Below are positions 21,538-30,532 of a stretch of 64,000 nt of DNA, in pieces (position 1 is the first letter of the stretch; each line of letters opens with the position of its first letter). The stretch covers positions 3,555,901 through 3,619,900 of the forward strand of contig NZ_CM001773.1 of assembly GCF_000314895.2 (NCBI RefSeq). Reading direction: 5' to 3'. Under the pieces are notes generated by a model that saw only the letters and a program-made list of their open reading frames with translations, was not told the origin of the DNA and made no database searches. The position numbers and the translations under genes are program-made. Source of the stretch: Providencia sneebia DSM 19967. Lineage in GTDB: Bacteria > Pseudomonadota > Gammaproteobacteria > Enterobacterales > Enterobacteriaceae.

Positions 21538-23385
21538 TTAAATTGACAGCTTTTTAATACGTTTACCGCCATATAACAGGTTCACAATTGCTCGTGTACC
21601 TATAATTGCTGTAAACATAGAGGTTGCAACACCTATTGCTGTCGTAATAGCAAACCCTTTAATCGAACCTGTACCCACTGCATAAAGGATTATAGCAGTA
21701 ATCAAAGTTGTTAAGTTTGCATCAACAATACTTGAGAAGGCGCCTTTATAACCTTCATGAATCGCTTGCTGAACAGAACGACCATTGCGTAGCTCTTCTT
21801 TGATACGTTCGTTTATCAAAACGTTCGCATCAACCGCGACGGCAAGGGTTAGAACAATACCAGCAATACCCGGCATGGTTAGCGTTGCCCCCGGAAGAAG
21901 AGACATTACACCAACAATCATGACTAAGTTTGCCATTAAGGCAGTACTCGCAATTAAACCAAACTTACGATAGTAAATAATCATGAATAGAATTGATGCT
22001 AACAAACCTGCGATACATGCTTTTAGCCCTTGCTCGATATTTTGCATACCAAGAGTTGGACCAATAGTACGTTCTTCAACAATTTGAATTGGCGCAATCA
22101 AAGCACCAGCACGAAGTAGTAATGATAACTGGCGAGCTTCATTTGGATCATTGATACCAGTAATACGGAATTGGCTACCAAAACGTGCAGAAATATTTGC
22201 AGCGTTAATCACCTTTTCATCTTTTACTAGGATGACACGACCTTCAGCATCTTTCTTACCACTGTCTTTATATTCAACAAACAGTGTTGCCATGAGTTTA
22301 CCCTGATTATCACGAGTAAAATCAGACATGGTTGAACCACCTGCACTGTCTAAGCTGATGCTAACTTGCGGAGCTCCGTTTTCATCACCACCAGATGAAG
22401 AATCGGTAATATGGTCACCCGTTAAAACAACACGTTTATACAGAATATAAGGAACACCATTACGATCATATTTAACTTCAGAATCACCTGGTACACGACC
22501 ACTTTCCGCCGCAGAAGGATCTACACCGGAGTTAACCAAACGGAATTCTAATGTCGCTGTCGCGCCTAAAATCTCTTTCGCACGTGCAGTGTCTTGAATA
22601 CCCGGTAATTCAACAACAATACGCTCAGCGCCTTGACGTTGAACTAATGGTTCAGCAACACCGAGTTGGTTTACACGGTTACGAATGATAGTAATGTTTT
22701 GAGAGACCGCATAATTGCGAGCTTCACGTAAACGCTCATCTGTCATTACTGCAACCATGCCATTGTTGCTTGCATCTGAAAAGACGAGATCTTGGAATTT
22801 ACGTGCTAATATTTTTTCAGCTTGGCTACGGTCATCAGCGTTACGGAAGCGGACTTCAACGCTGTAATTATCGCCTTTACGGATAGAAGAATAGGGAATT
22901 CCTGCTTGACGCAAATCATTACGTATTCCATCCGTATATTGTTCCTGCAATTTACTGAGTGCGGTATCCATATCAACTTCCATCAGGAAGTGAACACCAC
23001 CACGTAAATCAAGACCCAGTTTCATTGGTTCACCACCAAGCGCTTCAAGCCATTTAGGCGTTGCAGGTGCAAGGTTTAGTGCAACAACATATTGGTCACC
23101 CAATGCGCTAACTAATGCTTCACGAGCGCGCAATTGAATATCTGAGTTATTGAATCGGGCGAGTACCGCCCCATTTTCCAAAGCAATTGATTTGCTTTGA
23201 ATTTTATCTTTCTCTAACGTCTTTTGGACTTGGATCAGCGTTTGTTCATTGGCGGCGGTTCCCCGCACGCCAGTGATCTGAACAGCCGGATCCTCGCCAT
23301 ATAGGTTTGGAAGCGCATAAAGCAGACCGATGAGGATCGCAGCGATCAGCATCAGATACTTCCACAAAGGATAACGGTTTAGCAC
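21538..23385 (-). CDS. secD: Protein translocase subunit SecD
   Basis: 615 residues, same length as E. coli. One N-terminal span, a large periplasmic domain ([13 protein letters not shown] at its start) and five C-terminal spans, with the RND-type [18 protein letters not shown] segment. The membrane aspartate in this region is used for proton coupling in the family. It follows yajC after 27 bases and is coupled to secF. Confidence 0.97.
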   Translation of the reverse strand: MLNRYPLWKYLMLIAAILIGLLYALPNLYGEDPAVQITGVRGTAANEQTLIQVQKTLEKDKIQSKSIALENGAVLARFNNSDIQLRAREALVSALGDQYVVALNLAPATPKWLEALGGEPMKLGLDLRGGVHFLMEVDMDTALSKLQEQYTDGIRNDLRQAGIPYSSIRKGDNYSVEVRFRNADDRSQAEKILARKFQDLVFSDASNNGMVAVMTDERLREARNYAVSQNITIIRNRVNQLGVAEPLVQRQGAERIVVELPGIQDTARAKEILGATATLEFRLVNSGVDPSAAESGRVPGDSEVKYDRNGVPYILYKRVVLTGDHITDSSSGGDENGAPQVSISLDSAGGSTMSDFTRDNQGKLMATLFVEYKDSGKKDAEGRVILVKDEKVINAANISARFGSQFRITGINDPNEARQLSLLLRAGALIAPIQIVEERTIGPTLGMQNIEQGLKACIAGLLASILFMIIYYRKFGLIASTALMANLVMIVGVMSLLPGATLTMPGIAGIVLTLAVAVDANVLINERIKEELRNGRSVQQAIHEGYKGAFSSIVDANLTTLITAIILYAVGTGSIKGFAITTAIGVATSMFTAIIGTRAIVNLLYGGKRIKKLSI

Positions 23386-23412
23386 GGCAGTTCCCTTCGG
23401 GAAAAATCAGAA

Positions 23413-23745
23413 TTAAATAGCTTTCATTGTGCCTTTAGGCAAAACGGCAGCAACGAAATCACGTTTGATAGTTACTTCAGTAGTTTCGCTCAGTTCAAGA
23501 ACGACATAACCTGTCTCTGAAACTTTAATTACACGCCCGATTAAACCACCCGTTGTTAAAACTTCATCACCTTTTGAGATAGATTCCATCAGTTTACGGT
23601 GCTCTTTAGCACGTTTTTGCTGTGGACGCAGGATCATGAAATAGAAAATTAGGGCAAAAACGACAAGCATGATAACCATTGTGTACGGGCTACCCTGTGC
23701 TGGAGCGCCTGCTGATGCCGCTGCTTCAGAAATAAAAAAACTCAT
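23413..23745 (-). CDS. yajC: Sec translocon accessory protein YajC
   Basis: 110 residues. One membrane span near residues 21-40 (MVIMLVVFALIFYFMILRP) followed by the diagnostic QQKRAKEHRKLMESISKGDEV cytoplasmic segment. Associates with SecDF and YidC. Located in the canonical tgt-yajC-secD-secF order, 95 bases after tgt. Confidence 0.96.
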   Translation of the reverse strand: MSFFISEAAASAGAPAQGSPYTMVIMLVVFALIFYFMILRPQQKRAKEHRKLMESISKGDEVLTTGGLIGRVIKVSETGYVVLELSETTEVTIKRDFVAAVLPKGTMKAI

Positions 23746-23840
23746 TCAACTTTCCTCATTGTTATTGAACGCAATTTAAAACATTTAAGTCTAGCTAAGC
23801 CTGCTATGCTACACAGATTAGGCCTAATTCGCACTTAAAT

Positions 23841-24983
<1,143 letters not shown>

Positions 24984-25070
24984 TCAGAAAAACAGTCCGA
25001 TACTAATATTAATTAAGATAAGCAAGCCGCTAATCAGCCGCCTATTGAACGCACATTTTTAAGAACAACT

Positions 25071-26141
25071 TTATTGGCCAACCTGCTCAAACTGCGCATC
25101 TGGATTGCGAGTAATGTACATGGCATCGCCATAACTAAAGAAGCGATATTGTTGCTCAACCGCTTCTTTATAAGCTTTCATCGTATTTTGATAACCAGCA
25201 AAAGCGGAAACCAACATAATTAATGTTGATTCAGGCAAATGGAAATTAGTAATCAGCGCATCAATGATTTGATATTCATATCCCGGATAAATAAAGATTT
25301 GGGTATCATCAAAAAAAGGTGCAATCAAAGCATCTTTACTTGCTTGTGCTGCACTTTCTAATGAACGCACTGAGGTTGTTCCCACTGCAATGACACGATT
25401 TCCACGCGCTTTACAGGCTAGAACTGCATCGACAACATCTTGTGGAACTTCTGCATATTCAGAGTGCATGATATGGTCTTCAATGCTATCCACGCGCACT
25501 GGTTGAAAAGTACCCGCACCAACATGCAGTGTCACAAATGCCATCTCAACGCCTTTTTCTCTTAGCGCATCAAGAAGTGGATCATCAAAATGAAGCCCAG
25601 CTGTTGGTGCTGCTACTGCACCGGGGCGTTGGCTATACACAGTTTGGTAAAGCTCTTTATCAGACTCTTCATCAGGACGGTCTATATAAGGCGGTAACGG
25701 CATATGACCAATTTGATTTAAGATACTCAGTACATCACGCTGGTCTTCAAATCTAAGTTCAAAAAGAGCACCATGACGCGCAACCATCTCGGCTTTTACG
25801 CTTTCATCTTCACCTAAAATAAGCTCTGCACCTTCTTTTGGCGCTTTAGATGCACGAACATGAGCAAGTACACGATGTTCATCAAGCATTCTTTCCACAA
25901 GAACTTCAATTTTACCGCCGCTCGCTTTACGGCCAAATAATCTGGCAGGGATAACTCGAGTATTATTGAATACCAGTAAATCACCAGGTGCCAATTTATC
26001 TAAAATATCGGTAAACACACCATGTGTGAGCTGTCCCGATGGGCCATCAAGGCTAAGTAGCCTACATGCACTTCGCTGAGCTTGAGGATAGTGAGCAATG
26101 AGTTCTTCAGGTAGTTCAAAAGTAAAATCAGAAACACGCAT
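25071..26141 (-). CDS. queA: S-adenosylmethionine:tRNA ribosyltransferase-isomerase
   Basis: Transfers the ribosyl part of SAM to preQ1-tRNA to form epoxyqueuosine, the step after Tgt. 356 residues from the ATG at 26141 ([11 protein letters not shown]), as in E. coli; six extra residues from 26159 are not supported. Family segments: [40 protein letters not shown] and [10 protein letters not shown]. First gene of queA-tgt-yajC-secDF, about 100 bases before tgt. Confidence 0.97.
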   Translation of the reverse strand: MRVSDFTFELPEELIAHYPQAQRSACRLLSLDGPSGQLTHGVFTDILDKLAPGDLLVFNNTRVIPARLFGRKASGGKIEVLVERMLDEHRVLAHVRASKAPKEGAELILGEDESVKAEMVARHGALFELRFEDQRDVLSILNQIGHMPLPPYIDRPDEESDKELYQTVYSQRPGAVAAPTAGLHFDDPLLDALREKGVEMAFVTLHVGAGTFQPVRVDSIEDHIMHSEYAEVPQDVVDAVLACKARGNRVIAVGTTSVRSLESAAQASKDALIAPFFDDTQIFIYPGYEYQIIDALITNFHLPESTLIMLVSAFAGYQNTMKAYKEAVEQQYRFFSYGDAMYITRNPDAQFEQVGQ

Positions 26142-26250
26142 CGTATTAACATCAATCAAAAAAATAGGCGACTAGTCTAGTGCCGAGACCGCAAAGGCGC
26201 AAGAAATAAGCGCAAATTTGCTGAAAAAAGCATCTTTTATAAACAAATAT

Positions 26251-26259
26251 ATTATAACA
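26251..26259 (-). promoter_or_regulatory. Putative extended -10 promoter for queA
   Basis: Minus strand reads TGTTATAAT, a consensus TATAAT preceded by TGn (extended -10). No good -35 is present 17 bases upstream, which an extended -10 can tolerate. It lies 110 bases before the queA start. Confidence 0.45.
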
Positions 26260-26642
26260 GGCTAAGTGCAACCTCTTATTAAGTGTTTAAATAGTCTTGT
26301 TTGAGATATTCTCCGATTTATTTCCGGTAAACTAAAAGATGCTTAGTTTCAAACAGTAAGCGACTAAACGACCTAGCAACCTTGTAACCCTCTATAACGC
26401 ACATGCTAAATTTATATGATATTATTTATCTGGTTATTAATGATTTTGGTAATAAATTATTTAAATAATAAAGCTCAATCTCAAAATGCTAACAATTTTA
26501 GCTTCATATTTTGATATTGGCAGGTAATTAATATTATCCTGCCTAGCTTTAAAGAGAGCTTCGATTAATGTTTTACTAATGCCGCCTTTATCTAGAACCA
26601 ACTCATTGTGACTTTTTTCTCGCTGCAATACCTTTAAAAACT
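26260..26642. other. Non-coding edge of the accessory region
   Basis: AT-rich, with many stops in all frames. The only structure seen is a short inverted repeat, GGCAGG (26519-26524) / CCTGCC (26538-26543), without a T run. It marks the 3' edge of the CDI remnants on the minus strand. Confidence 0.4.
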
Positions 26643-26723
26643 TTATTCCTTAGTATTACCAAAACTCGGTAACACATTAGGCTGCGATTCATAATAGGTA
26701 TCTCGAAAAAAGCGAATAGCGGC
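26643..26723 (-). pseudogene. Protein-tail fragment of unknown origin (26 codons)
   Basis: A minus-strand frame opening after a TAG reads AAIRFFRDTYYESQPN and ends PSFGNTKE plus TAA. The composition looks like real protein rather than random AT-rich translation, but there is no start, and it overlaps in another frame the 3' part of the adjacent CdiA fragment. Probably the end of a gene joined here by recombination. The family is not recognised. Confidence 0.25.
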
Positions 26724-26880
26724 CTATGCCAGATTTTTTCGATATGACGGTATCGCTTTTACCCAGCGAGTTAAGTGTTTTGGATAGATTTCTTTGGTTT
26801 TCTGCCAGCGCAATTGCAGCTTGAGAGGTGAGTGATTTATTTAGCCACCGAATCGACATCAAAAAAGTGTAGTATATCAA
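26689..26880 (-). pseudogene. CdiA/haemagglutinin pretoxin (DUF637-like) fragment, downstream copy
   Basis: A short open frame (TTG start at 26880) contains LTSQAAIALAENQ followed by LSKTLNSLGKSDTV (to base 26746), then ends in unrelated residues and a stop. The latter string also occurs in the fragment at 30695-31078, encoded by a 44-bp direct repeat. From memory this is the alpha-helical DUF637 region that precedes the variable toxin in CdiA-type proteins. The piece is far too small to function and breaks off exactly at the repeat edge. Confidence 0.55.
26746..26789 (-). repeat. 44-bp direct repeat, copy 2 (CdiA pretoxin)
   Basis: Matches 30878-30921 in the same orientation at 40 of 44 positions, starting GACGGTATCGCTTTT and ending GTGTTTTGGATAGAT. 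It encodes the shared SKTLNSLGKSDTV string on the minus strand and brackets the immunity-gene array. Confidence 0.9.
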
Positions 26881-27108
26881 TCCAGAACAGGAAATAAGCG
26901 ATCAACCGTTTTATTATTGAATTCGGTGACCGCCCAGATGGCCATATTTAATAAAAGGCAAATACACAGAATTATTTACAGAGCCAATTTATTATTGGCA
27001 ACAATCCCCAATATAGTGCTAGAGCAAACTACCCGCTAATTTACAACAAGCCAATCCTGAGAGCCTCTAAAGTTTGTAGGGGCTCTTCATGTTCGTTACT
27101 GATAAAAA

Positions 27109-27525
27109 TTATCTGATAGCGCTAGATTTTATAATTGAAAATGTATTTAACTCACTAGGTGTTCTCTCTAATATGCCTATATAATGCTGGTAATTAGTCA
27201 CTAAATCATTATAACCGAGCATAGAAATAATTCCGAAATATGAATATAGGTCATAATAATTACTATTTTCTTTCACCATGTTAAACGACCAGTTATTAGG
27301 TATAGAATTTTCAATTATAGTGAATAGGAATGATGGTACCCACATAGGTTTACAGTTTTCAATATCAATTAAAAAATAAACACTATCGGATGTATGATAT
27401 ACACCATAAACTGAATACTCTTTCTCTAACTTCAAAAAACTGTAATCTGAATCTTTATTTTCAAAAGCATCTATTTTTTCAATACTAATCCTTGCTAAAT
27501 TGTTTTCTATACATTTTATTATCAT
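27109..27525 (-). CDS. Immunity-type protein, unknown family (138 aa)
   Basis: No signal peptide or membrane segment; acidic and aromatic-rich, as small cytoplasmic immunity proteins often are. It has YSVYGVYHTSDSVYF, a central WVPSFLF, and a C-terminal helix with MLGYNDLVTNYQHYIGILE. Its ATG overlaps the stop of the upstream gene as ATGA (27522-27525), so the two are translationally coupled. It is last in the CDI remnant array on the minus strand. The function is inferred only from context, and it could also be a hypothetical protein of another mobile system. Confidence 0.6.
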   Translation of the reverse strand: MIIKCIENNLARISIEKIDAFENKDSDYSFLKLEKEYSVYGVYHTSDSVYFLIDIENCKPMWVPSFLFTIIENSIPNNWSFNMVKENSNYYDLYSYFGIISMLGYNDLVTNYQHYIGILERTPSELNTFSIIKSSAIR

Positions 27526-27995
27526 GATATTAATTCTCTAAAAATTTTAATTTTATTAACGCAACCAACTAAGAATAATAAACAACCATTTTCTTTAATC
27601 GTTGACTCATCTTCCTGTTTACATGCAGGACAGAGTTCCTCTAGAAAAGAGGTAACGTCAGAGCCATCAAGAGTTAGGAATGATAGTTCAAGTTCATTGG
27701 TTGTATAAGCATTGGTTAATACACTCTCCTCTGCTTTTTTAATAGGAATATCTCTACTAATAAACTTATATTCATAGCCCCATTTAATATCACACCATGA
27801 TAATGAAGCAATACTATAAATAGAACTAGCGGGTATTGGATACAGTGTCATATCATTAACTTTTAGTAATTTCCTTTTTATGCCGCCACCACCAGTAATA
27901 GTGAACACATCAGCATTCATTAGCTGTTCACGACTTAGATAGCTTGCACCTCTTGAGATGAGTCTTTTTATCTTGTTGATGTTATTGTCGTACAC
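27522..27995 (-). CDS. Hypothetical protein, possible immunity protein (157 aa)
   Basis: Cytoplasmic-looking protein with a FTITGGGGIKRKLL segment, a Trp/Tyr-rich middle (WCDIKWGYEYKF) and a C-terminal CPAC pair with a further Cys-rich end (GCLLFLVGCVNK). It overlaps the next gene by four bases. A short toxin-like tail ends 77 bases upstream (28073-28144), so the pair may be its immunity gene(s). I do not recognise the family; the CPAC pair could bind metal or form a redox site. Confidence 0.6.
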   Translation of the reverse strand: MYDNNINKIKRLISRGASYLSREQLMNADVFTITGGGGIKRKLLKVNDMTLYPIPASSIYSIASLSWCDIKWGYEYKFISRDIPIKKAEESVLTNAYTTNELELSFLTLDGSDVTSFLEELCPACKQEDESTIKENGCLLFLVGCVNKIKIFRELIS

Positions 27996-28072
27996 AAGAA
28001 AAGGCTAACAATTGTTCATTTTAATTATCACTATAAAACCATTAAGGGTAGCCACCATGATAAGCTGATAAT

Positions 28073-28144
28073 TTACTTTATATCAAAGTTTACCTTACCT
28101 CGACGATTCATTTCAGCAATGCAGTAATGGCTTCCTTGGATAAA
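28073..28144 (-). pseudogene. Possible toxin C-terminal remnant (23 codons)
   Basis: After two stops, a minus-strand frame reads FIQGSHYCIAEMNRRG and ends KVNFDIK plus TAA. The position just before a small gene pair is that of a CdiA-CT tail. It is too short to assign a family. Confidence 0.3.
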
Positions 28145-28158
28145 CTATTATCTCATTT

Positions 28159-28482
28159 TTAGATATTGAGATATAAGGGGGATTCTTGCATCTCTCTCTT
28201 CATTTCATTATCCCAAAGCTCTACTATCCACCATTTTTCTCTATCATTTATTGATTTTATCGTCTTAACTATATTAACTAATGCGTTATAGCATATATTA
28301 TATTTAGCTTTGGATAAAATTGAAAAATCTACCGATGAATCACAATTATAGAAATCTAATATCTTATCAAGAATCTCTGGATAGGATTGTAATTCTTGTT
28401 CCAATTCACTGACCAGAATGGAAAGGCGGGGAGATCCAAGTGCTACACCTAATTTTTCTCCAAAATAAAAGATACCTGCCAT
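28159..28482 (-). CDS. CDI-type immunity protein candidate (107 aa)
   Basis: Start chosen at ATG 28482 (MAGIFYFGEKLG) because GGAG lies 10 bases upstream and the toxin remnant's TAG (28487-28489) falls just before it; an in-frame ATG at 28524 would run 14 codons into the toxin. Helical, cytoplasmic, acidic, with a C-terminal KWWIVELWDNEMKREM segment. It is intact while the paired toxin is truncated and carries a stop. The family is not recognised; the assignment rests on the toxin-immunity arrangement. Confidence 0.65.
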   Translation of the reverse strand: MAGIFYFGEKLGVALGSPRLSILVSELEQELQSYPEILDKILDFYNCDSSVDFSILSKAKYNICYNALVNIVKTIKSINDREKWWIVELWDNEMKREMQESPLYLNI

Positions 28483-28486
28483 ATAA

Positions 28487-28735
28487 CTATTTCTCCAGTA
28501 AGATAATTTTCTTTTTTTGGGCATCTGATAATGTATCCAAATACTCTATCAACTTAGCCCTATTTTGTGGATTTAATGATCTCATATCTATTGGTACAAT
28601 ATCAGCTTTCTTTAGATGACCATCGATCTGGTCGATATTTCTTTTCCAATTATTGTTTGCGAAATATTGATTAAATTTGAGTATTTCGTCTTATTTTCCG
28701 GTTGTCGTTGTAAAAAGAAAATCAGCTTCTAGCCT
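28487..28735 (-). pseudogene. CdiA-CT toxin remnant with in-frame stop
   Basis: A minus-strand frame reads RLEADFLFTTTTGK, a TAA (28691-28693), then 67 further residues in the same frame (DEILKFNQYFANNNW..., GHLKKADIVPIDMRSLNP..., ...KKKIILLEK) ending in TAG. Continuity of sensible protein across the stop shows a single nonsense change in a former toxin domain whose N-terminal part is gone. It abuts the immunity gene with a four-base gap. The toxin activity cannot be told from what remains. Confidence 0.6.
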
Positions 28736-28779
28736 TATTATCACAAAAACACAAACGCCGAAGTTCTGAGTAACACATC

Positions 28780-29139
28780 TTATTCATTTGCCTTAGTCAT
28801 TATTGAGTCATTTTTTGGGCCTAACCATTTAAGCTGCTCTTTTAATTCTTTGGGTACTAAATTAAATAACATTTCAATGTATTCTATATTTTTTGAATAA
28901 AGTATACTTATTTTTGGAGTGCAATTCTCATAATAGTATTTAGCTTGGTAGTTTAAAAATGATATATCACTACTAGTAAACTCATCGATTAAAATTTTAT
29001 TTTGTCGATTATGTATTAGTTCAGATTCATAGTAACATGATAAATCCTCAGATTTTCTTTTTTTACTTTGAGATTGAATATTTCTTATATATGGAAGGAT
29101 CCAAAATAATATATCTGCATATATTTCATTTTTTATCAT
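28780..29139 (-). CDS. CDI-type immunity protein candidate (119 aa)
   Basis: Small, soluble, Lys/Glu/Tyr-rich protein starting MIKNEIYADILFWILPYIRN, with C-terminal FNLVPKELKEQLKWLGP. It begins 12 bases after the stop of the toxin-tail fragment at 29152-29376, the usual spacing of a cdiI gene. The family is not recognised by name. It is intact, with no frameshift. Confidence 0.65.
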   Translation of the reverse strand: MIKNEIYADILFWILPYIRNIQSQSKKRKSEDLSCYYESELIHNRQNKILIDEFTSSDISFLNYQAKYYYENCTPKISILYSKNIEYIEMLFNLVPKELKEQLKWLGPKNDSIMTKANE

Positions 29140-29151
29140 AATATTAACCTA

Positions 29152-29376
29152 TTAATTTCTAGATGGTAATGGCCTTGCCCCAGTAGGAGTAGATTCAACG
29201 ATCGTCCACCTGCCATTTTCAATCAATTTATTGATATATTGTGAATCTCCTGTTTTCATATATATTTCTTTAGCCGTTACCATTCTGTGGTTATCAAGTT
29301 GTAATTTATTAGCAATCTCTCGCTGAGAGAGCCGGTCTTTATGAAAAAGGCGTCGGACTTTGGTGATGGTTTCCAT
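29152..29376 (-). pseudogene. Fusion of IS21-like transposase start and a toxin C-terminal tail
   Basis: A single 74-codon frame begins METITKVRRLFHKDRLSQREIA, matching the N-terminal helix-turn-helix of IstA transposases of the IS21 family, then changes at about residue 28 to a different sequence (KEIYMKTGDSQYINKL..., ...TGARPLPSRN) ending just before an immunity gene. The second half looks like the C-terminus of a polymorphic toxin. The join is best explained by IS insertion or deletion. Bases upstream (about 29377-29470) may be the IS left end, but no terminal repeat pair is present. Confidence 0.55.
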
Positions 29377-29607
29377 ACAAAGTATTCCAAATTATTCCTT
29401 GCAAAAACAGGGAGTGTAGCAGAGCTATCAGGTGGATCATTTTTACACGATCTTTCCTGCCTAATTTGGTGGAGTTTTGCATGATCATGAACATATAGGT
29501 AAATCATTTCGTACATATACGGTGATTTTTATATCTATTTTGGGCGGATTATTAGTTTGTCATTTGGTCAATATGAGTTTGTATGAAAGTATTAAAAATG
29601 CCTAAAA

Positions 29608-29640
29608 ATGAAAGCCACCTTGTTATAAGATGGCTTTCAT
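29608..29640 (-). terminator. Terminator after the DUF1436-like immunity gene
   Basis: Perfect 10-bp stem ATGAAAGCCA (29608-29617) / TGGCTTTCAT (29631-29640). On the minus strand it is followed by TTTTAGG, 15 bases after the stop of the gene at 29655. Confidence 0.75.
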
Positions 29641-29654
29641 ATGTGAACGTAAAA

Positions 29655-30155
29655 TTAGAATTTTTTAGAGGTACAACGACTTAATGCTAACCTAACCCCA
29701 GAACCAATTTCATCAAATGTGTTATCGAGAGATAATATCACATGCTTAGATTCATCTACCCCTTCCCACCCTTCCCATTTTGAATGGTGAGTTGGCTGAA
29801 TTGTTAGTTTTTTATTTAAAAGATATACAGAGCAATTCAGCATGTTTGCTAAAAGCTGGCGTTTAGAACGATAACTGTATGTTGACTTTAGCACTTCAAG
29901 TCTTGAATTCCAGTTTTCCTTCGCGTTTTTAAAGAGTTTATCATATTCCTCATTACTAAGTTGGGTATTACTACACTCTAGAGCTTTAATCAATTCCTCA
30001 CCTAGTTTGTGATTCGAACAATCTAAAGGCAACAACATTGGTGAGTAACTCATATCTGTTGTCAATATTCCATTTCCTGACCTTGTATTTATGCAAATAA
30101 ACTTATCTGTAATATTTAAAACAGCAGAATAATATTTATCTTGAATAAAGTTCAT
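29655..30155 (-). CDS. CdiI-type immunity protein, DUF1436-like
   Basis: 166 residues. The C-terminal pattern (HVILSLDNTFDEIGSGVR followed by LALSRC) is what I associate with the CdiI/DUF1436 immunity family of contact-dependent inhibition systems. Its ATG overlaps the stop of a 30-codon toxin remnant as TAATG (30153-30157), the tight coupling typical of cdiA-cdiI pairs. It is intact and followed by its own terminator. Expected role: bind and neutralise a CdiA-CT delivered by neighbouring cells. Confidence 0.7.
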   Translation of the reverse strand: MNFIQDKYYSAVLNITDKFICINTRSGNGILTTDMSYSPMLLPLDCSNHKLGEELIKALECSNTQLSNEEYDKLFKNAKENWNSRLEVLKSTYSYRSKRQLLANMLNCSVYLLNKKLTIQPTHHSKWEGWEGVDESKHVILSLDNTFDEIGSGVRLALSRCTSKKF

Positions 30156-30247
30156 TATTTCACCTGTGTTATTTTTACTTCAATACCCACACCTTGGCCG
30201 TATGAGGCTGCCCGATTAATTTCAATCCATTGAGCTTTAACCGTATT
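30155..30247 (-). pseudogene. CdiA-CT toxin C-terminal remnant (30 codons)
   Basis: Directly after the stop of the preceding immunity gene, and in the same frame, a coding-like stretch runs NTVKAQWIEINRAASYG to VKITQVK and ends in TAA overlapping the ATG of the next immunity gene. Only the last strand/helix of the toxin is left. The in-frame junction suggests a recombination that removed the rest. Confidence 0.5.
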
Positions 30248-30532
30248 TTAAATTAAATTAGCCGGTAGAGATATATTCCTGCCTTCGATATAATTCCAGG
30301 TTATTTCACTTAAAACTTTAGATACCTCTGGTTTATATGGCATTATGGACATTATTAACTTATCGAGTTCATCGGTATAATTTATACCTTTTATTCCTTT
30401 AACCTCAAATATACTTGCCATAAAAAATTTAGTTTCTTTATTGAAACTAAAACCATAGCTAATAACCTTCGTTTTATTATCATAATCTATTGATAATAAA
30501 ACAATATTATGGTTTGTAGACACTATGTCCAT
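30248..30532 (-). CDS. Immunity protein candidate paired with the C39-like toxin remnant
   Basis: 94 residues from the ATG at 30532 (MDIVSTNHNIVLLS), chosen because AAGGA lies eight bases upstream; a second ATG at 30541 is too close to that site. The toxin remnant's frame stops at 30507, so the two genes overlap by 26 bases. The pattern is beta-strands (IVLLSIDYDNKTKVISYGFSF) then a helix, compatible with small immunity proteins. Intact; the family is not recognised. Confidence 0.6.
   Translation of the reverse strand: MDIVSTNHNIVLLSIDYDNKTKVISYGFSFNKETKFFMASIFEVKGIKGINYTDELDKLIMSIMPYKPEVSKVLSEITWNYIEGRNISLPANLI

Noticed and set aside
21527..21572. Longer secF start at ATG 21572
   Set aside because: It lies within secD, lacks a ribosome site and is not conserved; the GTG at 21527 has AAGGAG and matches the family start.
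26881..27080. Minus-strand fragment ending TVDRLFPVLD as another immunity remnant
   Set aside because: Only about 30 codons without a start or family match; cannot be told from chance.
29277..29516. 79-codon minus-strand frame overlapping the IS21/toxin fusion
   Set aside because: Overlaps in another frame the IstA-like start, which is the recognisable one; no family pattern.
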